Below, one piece after another: positions 55,237 to 64,000 of a stretch of DNA of 64,000 nt. This stretch comes from Chitinophaga dinghuensis. Its GTDB lineage: Bacteria; Bacteroidota; Bacteroidia; Chitinophagales; Chitinophagaceae. The DNA is taken from positions 620,001-684,000 of the forward strand of contig NZ_QLMA01000004.1 in assembly GCF_003259435.1 (NCBI RefSeq), given 5' to 3'. Numbering within the stretch: position 1 is the stretch's first letter; each line of letters starts with the position of its first letter. Position numbers and translations under genes: made by a program. The notes beneath the pieces were generated by a model that worked only from the letters and a program-made list of their open reading frames with translations, did not search any database and had not been told where the DNA came from.

Positions 55237-55989
55237 ATGGAGCATGTGACTACGACTGATAGCATTTCAGTTGACCTATACGAAAAAAGCAGGATTCTTT
55301 CCACCAGCTGGAATGCCTGTAATACAGCAGAAGAGTATACTGCTGGTATTAAAAACTTCCATGAAATATGGTATAGGGTAGGACCCAAACATGCCTTATG
55401 GCATAACCAGAACTGTCAGTTTGTGCTCACACCAGAGTTGCAGGCATGGACAGATCAATTCCTGAATGTAGACGCTGCCCAGAAAGGATTTGATGGAAGA
55501 GTAGCCATATTAGTGGGAGATAACATGCTGCACCAGCTGTCGCTGGCCAATATGTTGGAAGAAGGACAGGCCCAGTTAAGTACACGGTTTTTCGCACACG
55601 TGGAAGAAGCGCTGCCATGGTTGGAAAGGAAAACCGTTGGTAAACCGGTGTCCGCACCGGCTATCCGCGTGAAAAGCTTAACCCCTGGCCAGATGGAACT
55701 CAAATTGGAGATAGACAGCGAAGCACTGAATGAATATATTTTCCTCCTAAACAGGATGCTCAAAAGCTCTCTCTTCAAAATGACGCATGCAGAAAACTAT
55801 CAGTCCCTTTCTACCCGGGAACGAGATGTCTTTCAGCTGATCGTCCGTGGCTATACGAATCCCATGATATCCCGACAACTGTTCATCTCCATAGATACCG
55901 TAAAAACACATCGGAGGAATATTATGCAAAAATTGCATTGCCGGAATGTGCAGGAGCTCCTGCAATATGCCATTTTTGTACAGGTATAG
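55237..55989 (+). CDS. LuxR-type transcriptional regulator
   Basis: The 250-residue protein ends with a LuxR/FixJ helix-turn-helix (LSTRERDVFQLIVRGYTNPMISRQLFISIDTVKTHRRNIMQ). The N-terminal ~180 residues form an unassigned sensing domain with no receiver Asp pattern. It is divergent from the YghZ-type reductase and probably its regulator. Signal unknown. Confidence 0.85.
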   Translation: MEHVTTTDSISVDLYEKSRILSTSWNACNTAEEYTAGIKNFHEIWYRVGPKHALWHNQNCQFVLTPELQAWTDQFLNVDAAQKGFDGRVAILVGDNMLHQLSLANMLEEGQAQLSTRFFAHVEEALPWLERKTVGKPVSAPAIRVKSLTPGQMELKLEIDSEALNEYIFLLNRMLKSSLFKMTHAENYQSLSTRERDVFQLIVRGYTNPMISRQLFISIDTVKTHRRNIMQKLHCRNVQELLQYAIFVQV

Positions 55990-56286
55990 GACGAGGAAAA
56001 TCACCCCGCGGCGGTATTGATCTTCTAAAGTCTATTGATGAACTTGCATATAACAAATCAACCAAACCAAAACTAAATCATTACTGCTGTGCTGCTTACA
56101 GGAAGGTTGTCATTAAACCTGGATTTTCCATCATTTTTAATTCGCCTGTGATCAAGTCTCCTTCTGCCTTTCCGTGACGGTCTGGGTATCTTAATCGTAC
56201 ATGCTTCTATGTATACAGAGCAGTAGTGAAAAATATTATATCGTGTAGTGTGTTGTGGTTAACCTCAAAAAGAATAAGTGGCAAAA
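55990..56286. other. Intergenic, no gene seen
   Basis: This AT-rich stretch between the LuxR gene and the convergent desaturase has no hairpin or open frame that I can support apart from the terminator on the right. Confidence 0.5.
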
Positions 56287-56321
56287 AGAAAGGTCGTCTC
56301 GGAAAACCGGACGACCTTTTA
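56287..56321 (-). terminator. Terminator after the desaturase gene
   Basis: AAAGGTCGTC and GACGACCTTT pair around an 11-nt loop; the minus strand continues CTTTTTGCC. Confidence 0.8.
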
Positions 56322-56343
56322 TATTCTCTGCAGACGGTGGCTG

Positions 56344-57255
56344 TTACGCTCTCACTTCATTCAGTGCACTACCATCTTTTACATTATTAATCTTATTGCT
56401 CTCTCTCACTTTCGCAGGAACAGGACGAATTTCCCATACCAGACCTACTGCGCTGAGCATTTTCAGTACATAATAAGTGATGTCAACTTCCCACCAGTAG
56501 AAACCTTGACGAGCAGAACTCTGATAATAGTGGTGGTTGTTATGCCATCCTTCACCCAACGTAATCAACGCCAGCCACACACTGTTGCGGGACTGATCGC
56601 CGGTTACATAACGCTGACGACCAATTTTGTGCATCAGGGAGTTGATAGTGAATGTACCATGATACAGGAAAATAGTGCTGGCAAAGAAACCAATGAATAA
56701 GGTAGATAAACCTGCATGCCAGTCAAACCAACCAGTACCATTTACTTTGTTACCCACAAAATAACATGCAACCGCCAGAATAACAGCAGGCACCATATGC
56801 CATTTGTTTAACCAGAAAAGTTCCTTCGCTTTATGATCTTTAATCAGATCATAACGGGTAGGCTTATACTCCGGCCCCATGATCCAGCCAATATGCGCAT
56901 ACCAGATACCATACACATTCGCAGAGTGCGGATCTTCAGCCGTATCACTGTGCTTATGGTGAATACGGTGATTGGCAGACCACCATAACGCTCCTTTCTG
57001 TAAACTGCTCTGCGCCCCGCCAGCAAGAATAAACTGGAAGAAACGCGACGTCTTAAACGCTCTGTGGGAGAAATAACGGTGATAACCAGCCGTTACGAAA
57101 AACATACGCACTACATACAGTGCTACACACAAAATCCAGTCGAACGCTGTTGTTCCGGTAAAGAACGCCAGAAAGGGCACCAGATGTATGCCCAGGAAAT
57201 CCGCTTGATGCCACCAAATAGGTCGGCCCCTCTGTTGCTTAATCGCATTATTCAT
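56344..57255 (-). CDS. Acyl-CoA/lipid desaturase (delta-9 type)
   Basis: The 303-residue membrane protein has four to five helices and the three His boxes of delta-9 desaturases: HRYFSHR, HRIHHKHSDTAEDPHS (HxxHH) and HNNHH. These bind the di-iron centre that inserts a cis double bond into an acyl chain. It is of the stearoyl-CoA desaturase type with no attached cytochrome b5. Single gene. It likely adjusts membrane fluidity. Confidence 0.93.
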   Translation of the reverse strand: MNNAIKQQRGRPIWWHQADFLGIHLVPFLAFFTGTTAFDWILCVALYVVRMFFVTAGYHRYFSHRAFKTSRFFQFILAGGAQSSLQKGALWWSANHRIHHKHSDTAEDPHSANVYGIWYAHIGWIMGPEYKPTRYDLIKDHKAKELFWLNKWHMVPAVILAVACYFVGNKVNGTGWFDWHAGLSTLFIGFFASTIFLYHGTFTINSLMHKIGRQRYVTGDQSRNSVWLALITLGEGWHNNHHYYQSSARQGFYWWEVDITYYVLKMLSAVGLVWEIRPVPAKVRESNKINNVKDGSALNEVRA

Positions 57256-57413
57256 CTCACAAAGATAGTTTCCAGAAATCGTTATTAAAATGATTTAAAT
57301 CAGGTGGCAAAGTTAACTGATTTACCTGAGCCCCCGCCACCCCGGTTGAACTTTTTACAAAGGCATGTGTTAGGGAAGTAGCAATGTCTTCATTTTAATT
57401 AAAAAAAATACAT

Positions 57414-57989
57414 ATGTCTAACCTCTTATCTACTATCCGAAGTAACGTAAAATACTGGTGGCTGTACCTGATCAATGGGATCATATTCCTTATTGCGGGG
57501 TTCGTTGTATTTTCAAATCCATTCGGTAGCTATGTATTACTCAGTATATTCTTTGCCGTTACCCTGTTTGTATCCGGAATATTTGAAATTTCTTTCGCAA
57601 TCTCCAATCGCCAACATATGTATGGCTGGGGATGGTCGCTCGCTGCAGGTATAGTTGACCTGGTAGTAGGATTATTATTAATGATCTATCCATCTGTCAG
57701 CATGGCCGTGATCCCTATTTTCCTGGGATTCTGGTTTCTTTTCCGAGGTATCAGTACCATCGTATTTTCTATTCAACTCAGTATGGAAAAGATCCCCAAC
57801 TGGGGCTGGTTGCTCGTAGGCGGCATCATACTGATCATGCTCTCTATCTTTATCCTGGATAATCCTGCCCTCGGTGTTGCCACCATACTAGGTATTATGG
57901 CCGCTTCCTTCTGGATGATGGGCGTACTCAGCATCCTATTCGCTTTCCGGTTAAGACATGTGAAAAAGGAATTTAATAAACTCGTTTAA
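57414..57989 (+). CDS. HdeD/DUF308 family membrane protein
   Basis: The 191-residue protein has six hydrophobic helices in three repeated pairs, with the repeated [32 protein letters not shown] and [17 protein letters not shown] units typical of HdeD. The family is linked to acid tolerance in E. coli, elsewhere unknown. It is followed by a terminator. Confidence 0.9.
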   Translation: MSNLLSTIRSNVKYWWLYLINGIIFLIAGFVVFSNPFGSYVLLSIFFAVTLFVSGIFEISFAISNRQHMYGWGWSLAAGIVDLVVGLLLMIYPSVSMAVIPIFLGFWFLFRGISTIVFSIQLSMEKIPNWGWLLVGGIILIMLSIFILDNPALGVATILGIMAASFWMMGVLSILFAFRLRHVKKEFNKLV

Positions 57990-58013
57990 CCATTTCTGTC
58001 TTCATATCTCCTC

Positions 58014-58040
58014 AAAAGCTCCGCTCAACGGGGCTTTTTT
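58014..58040 (+). terminator. Terminator after the HdeD-like gene
   Basis: AAAAGCTCCG and CGGGGCTTTTTT pair (with one G-U) around CTCAA and end in a T-run. Confidence 0.85.
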
Positions 58041-58131
58041 ACTTTTCACCGATACCTGGTTGTTATTATCCCTATTCCACGTATATTTAAACAAAGCTCA
58101 TTTTCTCAACAAAAAACGCCTACTTTCCAGG

Positions 58132-60753
58132 ATGAAAAATACCCTGATCTATCCGCTTGCCTGTCTGCTGGCTGCGGCGACAATGCAATCCAGCTATGCC
58201 CAAACTTCTCACTACGATCAACATGAGGCTTTCGCACCGATCTTCTACACCAGTAACGGAAATGAATATCGCAGCGCCGACGGAAGTCCCGGCCCTAAAT
58301 ACTGGCAAAATCAGGCTGATTATAATATCCAGGCTACTCTTGATACCGTGTCTCACCGTATCACCGGCGTTGTAACCATCTCCTATAAGAATAACAGTCC
58401 TCAACCTTTGTCTTTCCTCTGGCTGCAACTGGATCAAAACCGCTTCCGTAAAGACTCCCGCGGCAACGCTACCATTACGCCAGGAGGAGCGAGGTTCGCC
58501 GTGAAAGATTTCACCAATGGTTATGAACTGAAATCGGTAGAAATTGCTGCCAACGGAAAAAACAGCGCCGCTAATTACCTGGTGGATGATACCCGCATGC
58601 AGGTGCGACTTACATCGCCGTTACAACCCGGCGCCAGCATACAATTGAAAATCAGCTACAGCTTCCTCATTCCGGCATATGGCATAGACCGTAGTGGCCG
58701 TATGGAATCCCGCAATGGCTGGGTATATGAGATGGCTCAGTGGTATCCGCGAATGGCCGTTTATGACGATGTGCTGGGTTGGAATAACCTCCCTTATCTC
58801 GGTGGCGCTGAATTCTATCTGGAATATGGGAATTTCGATTACACAATTACTGCTCCTGCAAATATGATTGTGGCTGGCTCAGGCGAATTAATGAATCCCA
58901 CCCAAGCCCTTTCTGCCAAAGAGCAAGCCCAGTTGGCCAAAGCAAAAAATTCTGACGCTACTGTTATGATCCGGGATTCCGCGGATCTGAAAACCACTAA
59001 AAGCCTCACCGGTACCCGTACCTGGCATTTTATCTGTAAAGACAGCAGGGACGTGGCTTGGGCAGCATCGGCAGCTTTCATCTGGGATGCCGCCCGCATG
59101 AATCTTCCCAGCGGGAAAAAAGCCCTGGCACAGTCGGTATACCTCGCTGAAAATGCCGGAAAAGACGGCTGGGGACGATCTACTGAATACGTGAAAGGCT
59201 GTATTGAACTCTATTCTGACAAATGGTTTCCATATACCTATCCAGTGGCTACCAATGTGGCGGGGAATGTAGGCGGTATGGAATATCCCGGTATCGTATT
59301 CTGCTCCTGGCGGGCGAAAGAGAACGGCCTCTGGGGCGTTACCAATCACGAGTTTGGCCATAACTGGTTCCCGATGATTGTAGGCTCCAATGAACGAAAG
59401 TATGCCTGGATGGACGAAGGATTCAATACTTTCATCAATGGCATTTCCACCAAAGGCTTTCATAACGGTGAATACTATACGCCGTCGACTATACAACGCC
59501 AGGCGCCTAAAGTATTTCCCCATGATGAAGAAACTATTCTCAATACGCCCGATGTACTCGGTTTGAACTACCTCGGTGTAGGCGCTTATTATAAACCAGC
59601 TATGGGATTGAATTTGCTGCGCGATGAAATTCTGGGAAAAGAAAGATTCGATTATGCTTTCCGGGAATATATCCACCGCTGGGCCTTCAAACACCCTACG
59701 CCATATGATTTCTTCCGCAGTATGGAAAACGCCAGCGGGGAAGACCTGTCCTGGTTCTGGAGAGGATGGTTTTTCAACGACTGGAAAATGGACCAGGCCA
59801 TCACAAAAGTGGAATATATCAATAACGATCCTTCCAAAGGAGTGAACATCACGATTGAAAATAAAGGAAAACTGCCCATGCCCGTTATTGTAGCCATTAA
59901 GCAGGAAAATGGTCAGAGAGACACGGTACATCTGCCCGTGGAAGTCTGGCAGCGCGGCAGCACCTGGTCGTTCGATTTTCCTTCCACCTCCAAACTGCTG
60001 AAAGTACAACTGGACCCGGAAGGACGACTCCCAGACCTGGATAAATCTAACAACGAATGGAATGCTGAAAGCGGAAAACCTGTTGCGCCAGGACTCAGTG
60101 CCACACAAGTTTTACAGAATTACCTGAAAGCAGTAAACGCTAACCAGGCAGCCGATTTTAAAGATATTTCCGTCGACTTCGACGGCGATATTGATGGCAC
60201 ACAAATCAATATGGTAAAGCGTTATGGCTATCCTAATAAAACCTACCGGGAAGTATATACGCCGGTTTTCTCGCGCACTACCTCCATCCTGTGGATCAAC
60301 GGAGATTCCGTTTATGTGCTGCGCAATGGGAAACAGAAAGCGATGACTAGCATGGAAAAAGGATATGAAGCGGACAGAAACCAGGTGCTCCCGGAAAAAT
60401 ATTACGTGGAAAATCCAGGCAATGTAAAGCTGGAACTCTCGCCACTAACGGAAAATGTCAATGATCAGGAAGCGATCGTCGTATGCATTGCTACCAGCAA
60501 TGGCACCGTGTTCAAAAACTATTATGATATTAAATCCGGCCTGAAATTACGTTCTGTATTGCTCGCTACGGAAGAAATGAATAATGCAAGCGCTGTAGTA
60601 ACAGATTACTTCAACTACAAGGAAGTGGAAGGTTTCAAAATTCCATTCCTGGAAGTAGCCATCAGCGATGGCGTGGAACAGCGACTCAAAGTGAAATCCG
60701 TTAAAATCAACCAGGGCTTGAGCAACGATCAGCTCTTTAAAAAGACGTTCTGA
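58132..60753 (+). CDS. Secreted M1 family metallopeptidase
   Basis: I start at [19 protein letters not shown] (signal; 873 residues); the upstream open frame is not used. The N-terminal beta saddle (residues ~40-270) is followed by the thermolysin-like domain with [17 protein letters not shown] (406-410 HExxH) and WMDEGFNTF carrying the third zinc ligand. The last ~200 residues are a separate beta domain. The enzyme is an exported aminopeptidase that trims peptides. It probably has its own transcript. Confidence 0.92.
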   Translation: MKNTLIYPLACLLAAATMQSSYAQTSHYDQHEAFAPIFYTSNGNEYRSADGSPGPKYWQNQADYNIQATLDTVSHRITGVVTISYKNNSPQPLSFLWLQLDQNRFRKDSRGNATITPGGARFAVKDFTNGYELKSVEIAANGKNSAANYLVDDTRMQVRLTSPLQPGASIQLKISYSFLIPAYGIDRSGRMESRNGWVYEMAQWYPRMAVYDDVLGWNNLPYLGGAEFYLEYGNFDYTITAPANMIVAGSGELMNPTQALSAKEQAQLAKAKNSDATVMIRDSADLKTTKSLTGTRTWHFICKDSRDVAWAASAAFIWDAARMNLPSGKKALAQSVYLAENAGKDGWGRSTEYVKGCIELYSDKWFPYTYPVATNVAGNVGGMEYPGIVFCSWRAKENGLWGVTNHEFGHNWFPMIVGSNERKYAWMDEGFNTFINGISTKGFHNGEYYTPSTIQRQAPKVFPHDEETILNTPDVLGLNYLGVGAYYKPAMGLNLLRDEILGKERFDYAFREYIHRWAFKHPTPYDFFRSMENASGEDLSWFWRGWFFNDWKMDQAITKVEYINNDPSKGVNITIENKGKLPMPVIVAIKQENGQRDTVHLPVEVWQRGSTWSFDFPSTSKLLKVQLDPEGRLPDLDKSNNEWNAESGKPVAPGLSATQVLQNYLKAVNANQAADFKDISVDFDGDIDGTQINMVKRYGYPNKTYREVYTPVFSRTTSILWINGDSVYVLRNGKQKAMTSMEKGYEADRNQVLPEKYYVENPGNVKLELSPLTENVNDQEAIVVCIATSNGTVFKNYYDIKSGLKLRSVLLATEEMNNASAVVTDYFNYKEVEGFKIPFLEVAISDGVEQRLKVKSVKINQGLSNDQLFKKTF

Positions 60754-60767
60754 CCCGATCGGCTGTC

Positions 60768-60777
60768 GTCTCCCTAA
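60768..60777 (-). repeat. Dispersed TTTAGGGAGA(C) word, inverse copy
   Basis: GTCTCCCTAAA here is the inverse of TTTAGGGAGAC, seen at 5501, 15320 and 22680. It is directly upstream of a hairpin. Confidence 0.5.
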
Positions 60778-60791
60778 ATATTTATATATCG

Positions 60792-60821
60792 GCAAAGTCG
60801 CAATATTAATTGCGACTTTGC
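60792..60821. terminator. Hairpin between the peptidase and cobQ
   Basis: GCAAAGTCGCAAT and ATTGCGACTTTGC pair perfectly around ATTA; TGTTT follows. Probably ends the peptidase transcript. I see no cobalamin riboswitch features here. Confidence 0.75.
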
Positions 60822-60856
60822 TGTTTCTGGTTGGCGATATCTTTATTTTTGCTGGT

Positions 60857-62314
60857 ATGAAAAGTATCATGTTCGTAGGAACGGCCTCTGATGTAGGTAA
60901 AAGTGTGATTACGGCTGGTTTCTGCCGCATTTTTAAACAGGATGGATTCCAACCGGCTCCTTTTAAAGCGCAGAATATGTCGCTCAACAGTTATGCTACT
61001 CCTGAAGGCCTGGAAATAGGCCGTGCACAAGCGGTTCAGGCGGAAGCGGCCGGTGTGGCCTGTCATACAGATATGAATCCTGTTTTGCTGAAACCTACGA
61101 ACGACAAGACTTCCCAATTGGTACTTCATGGTAAACCCGCTGGTAATCGCAGTGCGATGGAGTACTTTTCCAGTCAACACAATGATGCACTGTTTGAAGA
61201 GGTAAAGCTGGCATATGATCGGTTGTCGTCCCGTTATCATCCTGTGGTAATGGAAGGTGCAGGCAGTATTTCCGAGATCAACCTGTGGTCAAGAGATATT
61301 GTGAATATGCGCATGGCCATGCACGCCAATGCCGATGTATATTTGATTGCCGATATCGACAGAGGAGGTATTTTCGGCAGTATTTATGGCTCTTTGGAAT
61401 TATTGCCAGCAGCACAACGACAGCTAGTCAAAGGAATTATTATCAATAAGTTCAGGGGAGACATCCGGCTCTTTGAAGACGGCCGTAATCAGTTGGAGCA
61501 ACTGACAGGCGTGCCTGTAACGGGTGTCCTGCCTTACTTCCGCGATATCCATATTGAAGAAGAAGACTCCGTGGCATTGGCGCAGAAGCAACGCCGACTG
61601 GGCCACCAGGGCGTGAATGTGGCAGTAGTCCTCCTGCGGCATATGTCCAATTTCACCGACTTCAATGCCCTGGAGAAATATCCGGGCGTTCATTTATTTT
61701 ATACGGATGATCCGGTGGAAATACTGGCCGCGGATATCATTATCCTGCCTGGAAGTAAGAATACCATCGCGGATTTGATCGCTATCCGGAATAATGGAAC
61801 AGCAGCGGCCATTTTGCAGGCAAAAGAACAAGGAACAGTGGTCATTGGCATTTGTGGCGGTTTTCAGATGATGGGAACGGATATTTCCGATCCGCATGGC
61901 GTGGAAGGCAGCACCGTCACGGTTCCCGGACTAGGAATCCTGCCTGTTTCCACTGTCCTGGAAGAAGAGAAGGTAACCTTACAACGGAGTTTTTTGTTCC
62001 GGGGAGACACGACCCCTTGCATCGGCTACGAGATCCACATGGGCAGAACCGTGTCTCCGCAACCCTCTCCGCTAAATATATTCCGGGATGGTACAGAGGA
62101 TGGCTACTGGCTCTCTGATAAGTGCTGGGGTACCTATCTGCACGGCATCCTCGACAACGATACCATTGTAAAGCAATTACTGCATGCCTGTGGTAAAGCA
62201 GGTAATGTTACTTTTGATTATCACCAGTTCCGTCAGCAGCAATATGATAAATTGGCAGCTCTCCTGCGTGAACATCTGGATGTAACAGCTGTTTATAAGT
62301 CATTGCGCATTTAA
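60857..62314 (+). CDS. cobQ: Cobyric acid synthase (CobQ/CbiP)
   Basis: I start at MKSIMFVGTASDVGKS (485 residues); a longer frame begins at 60818 inside the hairpin. The P-loop region, KPTNDKTSQLVLHG, and the glutaminase triad residues (Cys in GICGGFQMMG; His in YLHGILDN) match CobQ. It amidates adenosylcobyrinic diamide at four side chains using glutamine and ATP. It is first of a probable cobalamin operon with the next genes 12 bp and 157 bp away. Confidence 0.96.
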   Translation: MKSIMFVGTASDVGKSVITAGFCRIFKQDGFQPAPFKAQNMSLNSYATPEGLEIGRAQAVQAEAAGVACHTDMNPVLLKPTNDKTSQLVLHGKPAGNRSAMEYFSSQHNDALFEEVKLAYDRLSSRYHPVVMEGAGSISEINLWSRDIVNMRMAMHANADVYLIADIDRGGIFGSIYGSLELLPAAQRQLVKGIIINKFRGDIRLFEDGRNQLEQLTGVPVTGVLPYFRDIHIEEEDSVALAQKQRRLGHQGVNVAVVLLRHMSNFTDFNALEKYPGVHLFYTDDPVEILAADIIILPGSKNTIADLIAIRNNGTAAAILQAKEQGTVVIGICGGFQMMGTDISDPHGVEGSTVTVPGLGILPVSTVLEEEKVTLQRSFLFRGDTTPCIGYEIHMGRTVSPQPSPLNIFRDGTEDGYWLSDKCWGTYLHGILDNDTIVKQLLHACGKAGNVTFDYHQFRQQQYDKLAALLREHLDVTAVYKSLRI

Positions 62315-62326
62315 CTCCAATATAAT

Positions 62327-63352
62327 ATGATGAAAGCCGGTACAGGAAACGATGCTTTTTCAGCAGATACAAGGATTGTAGCAGACTTCAATACCGATGG
62401 CTGGTACGGCGGATTGCGGCCGGAACTAAAAAGCCATCTGCTGAATGCTATGGACAGGATTGCGGTTTATCCGGATAAAGCGGAGGCAGACTTACAGTCT
62501 CTCTTGGAAAAAAAATCGAAGCTTCCAGTAGGCTCGGTGTTACTCACGAATGGCGTTACACAGGCGATATACCTGATAGCGCAGGCTTTTCGCGGCGCTA
62601 CCACCACTATCGTAGGGCCCGCAATCGCAGAATATACCAATGCCTGCGCCTTATATGAACATCAGATCCGGCAGCTGCCCCGGGAGAAAGTCACTGATAT
62701 CCTCCAGGTGGAAACAGATCTCTTTTTTATCAGTAACCCTGGTAATCCAGACGGACAAGTGGTGGAAGATACATGGCTGGAAAAGCTGATCAGCGCTAAT
62801 CGTAAGCATATTTTTGTGGTGGATGAAACCTATATTCACTTTACCCGGAATGCTTCCAGTCTGGTTCCTCATTTGCACCGGCTTCCCAATGTATTCATCT
62901 TGCAATCGCCAGCCAGGACGGCCTGTTTTCCGGGGCTCCGACTTGGTTATGTGCTGGCGCAAAAAGCATTGCTGGAGAAAATTCGTCCCATACAAGCGCC
63001 CTGGTCCGTCAGTCAGCTGGCGTTGGCAGCAGGTCTGTTCACCGAGAAAAACCCTGAGATATTTAAATTTCCCCTGGACAATTTGCTGGGCGATGCCTTT
63101 CAGCTCAGAGAAAAGATAAAAAAGATGGCGGAGTTCAAAGTCTATCCCTCTTATACTCATTTTTTTCTATTTGAGACTTTAACCGGTACAGCCGCCGAAC
63201 TGCAAGCCTGGCTGATCGAAAAATATGGTATTCTGATAAAAGATGTCTCCGAAATGGAAGGCCTGACCAGCGGATCATGCAGAATTACCTGCAGGAACGA
63301 ACTGGACAATAAACTACTACTCACCGCCCTTAAAAAATGGTCTGTCATATAA
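62327..63352 (+). CDS. CobD-like threonine-phosphate decarboxylase/aminotransferase with Lys replaced by Arg
   Basis: The 341-residue protein is a fold-type I PLP enzyme of the HisC/CobD group. It shows ISNPGNPDGQV, VVDETYIHF (Asp166, Tyr169) and PGLRLGYVL (Arg206). In the family the Schiff-base Lys lies five residues before the PG of that last motif (S-x-x-K). Here that position is Arg197 (SPARTACFPG, codon AGG). The enzyme could be inactive, bind PLP without covalent attachment, or be a sequencing change of a single base. It directly follows cobQ, so it is expected to make aminopropanol phosphate for cobalamin. Confidence 0.85.
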   Translation: MMKAGTGNDAFSADTRIVADFNTDGWYGGLRPELKSHLLNAMDRIAVYPDKAEADLQSLLEKKSKLPVGSVLLTNGVTQAIYLIAQAFRGATTTIVGPAIAEYTNACALYEHQIRQLPREKVTDILQVETDLFFISNPGNPDGQVVEDTWLEKLISANRKHIFVVDETYIHFTRNASSLVPHLHRLPNVFILQSPARTACFPGLRLGYVLAQKALLEKIRPIQAPWSVSQLALAAGLFTEKNPEIFKFPLDNLLGDAFQLREKIKKMAEFKVYPSYTHFFLFETLTGTAAELQAWLIEKYGILIKDVSEMEGLTSGSCRITCRNELDNKLLLTALKKWSVI

Positions 63353-63509
63353 AGCCCGTATATACATAAACGTTATATCTTCCATTCGCTGCTAAATCAG
63401 GCCTGTGGCCGAACTAAACATGTCGCCCGGAGGTAATAAATTGGGAGATGGCAGGAGGTTGCTCTAACTTGTTTTACCTTTACAGTAAATAATCAATGGA
63501 AAAGTGCGC

Positions 63510-64000
63510 ATGAATCATCCAAAGTATCCGAGGATAAGTATTTTAGGCTGCGGTTGGGTCGGAAAGCCGCTGGCACAGCATCTTTTGAAGGCTGGCTATG
63601 CGGTAAAAGGTTCCCGTACCACTGCGGAGGGAGTGAACGAAATGAATGCGCTGGGGGTGCAGGGATGCCTCGTACAGCTGGAGGAATGGCGGCTTACAGC
63701 GCCTGCCACATTCTGGGATGCCGATGTCCTGATCATCGATGTGCCACCGCGTATGCACCGGGGCCCACAGGTATTTGCCCATGAAATGGCTACCCTGCGG
63801 GATCATCTGATGCAGACCAGTATCCGCAAGGTGATCTTCATCAGTTCTACTTCTGTTTATCCGAATGTAAATGGTACAGTGGATGAAAGCTGCAGCCAGT
63901 TGCAAGATACCCCTAATGGACAAGCGCTGTTGGATGCGGAACAGCTGTTATTAAATACAGCGGGAATGGATACAGTGGTGATTCGTTTCGGCGGACTGGC
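63510..64000 (+). CDS. NAD(P)-binding SDR/epimerase-like protein (3' end cut off)
   Basis: The frame starts MNHPKYPRISILGCGWVGKPLA, a Rossmann GxGxxG signature, and stays open to the window edge (163 codons). Later strands VLIIDVPPR and VIFISSTSVYPNVNG follow the SDR pattern with a Ser/Tyr region. It lies 157 bp after the CobD-like gene, probably in the same operon. SDR proteins of this kind sit in cobalamin gene clusters of Bacteroidota. Function unclear; partial. Confidence 0.75.
   Translation, partial: MNHPKYPRISILGCGWVGKPLAQHLLKAGYAVKGSRTTAEGVNEMNALGVQGCLVQLEEWRLTAPATFWDADVLIIDVPPRMHRGPQVFAHEMATLRDHLMQTSIRKVIFISSTSVYPNVNGTVDESCSQLQDTPNGQALLDAEQLLLNTAGMDTVVIRFGGL

Noticed and set aside
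58888..60108. Long minus-strand open frame (406 codons) opposite the M1 peptidase
   Set aside because: It lies entirely inside a confidently assigned peptidase, has an atypical composition and no motif; it is a shadow frame.
60754..60857. Cobalamin riboswitch before cobQ
   Set aside because: Only about 100 bp are available, filled by a simple hairpin; none of the conserved B12-box features is seen.

Overview
The window looks like chromosomal DNA of a free-living Bacteroidota, most likely family Chitinophagaceae and probably Chitinophaga. The clues are protein families and architecture: a LytS-type kinase, a response regulator/kinase pair followed by a TonB-dependent outer-membrane receptor, AraC/Crp/LuxR regulators, many secreted or lipoprotein hydrolases, a bacterial terpene synthase, and genes without obvious Shine-Dalgarno sites. 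Coding density is high, and most transcription units end in clear hairpins. The species assignment is inference; no rRNA gene is present.

Layout. 1-5.3 kb: truncated LytS-like kinase, secreted HExxH protein, DUF1330 protein, AraC regulator, radical SAM protein. 5.4-9.2 kb: a large palindrome, two HAD phosphatases, an ECF sigma factor followed by two very small membrane/Cys ORFs, a GIY-YIG protein and an EF-hand protein. 9.2-13.7 kb: two lipoproteins, a gene remnant, a frameshifted FtsX-type permease. 13.7-17 kb: MidA-type methyltransferase divergent from a lone acyl carrier protein, Crp regulator, haloalkane dehalogenase. 18.7-23.8 kb: a cluster of lipase, LecA-like lectin-domain protein and CxxCH protein. 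24-35.7 kb: hydrolase, DUF1826, SDR, TspO, two-component system plus TonB receptor, aspartyl protease, M23 peptidase. 35.7-43 kb: AraC regulator divergent from a seven-gene run (two aldo/keto reductases, two secreted hydrolases, NTF2-like, CMD-like and cupin proteins).

43.2-48 kb is the most unusual part. A secreted protein with a near-complete ubiquitin fold (no Gly-Gly tail) sits beside an arsenic-type module (Cys-rich sigma factor, ArsD, ArsA, a new 59-residue Cys protein, MerTP-like transporter). The module is bracketed by an intact tRNA-Pro with its terminator and a decayed copy of the same tRNA end and terminator. No ArsR, arsenite pump or integrase is visible.

48-64 kb: two tiny lipoproteins, a DoxX/HTTM-like membrane protein, a hybrid histidine kinase next to a terpene synthase with all class I motifs, an Old Yellow Enzyme, a YghZ-type reductase, a LuxR regulator, an acyl-CoA desaturase, an HdeD-like protein, an M1 peptidase, and the beginning of a cobalamin operon: cobQ, a CobD-like PLP enzyme whose catalytic lysine position reads arginine, and a truncated NAD(P)-binding protein.
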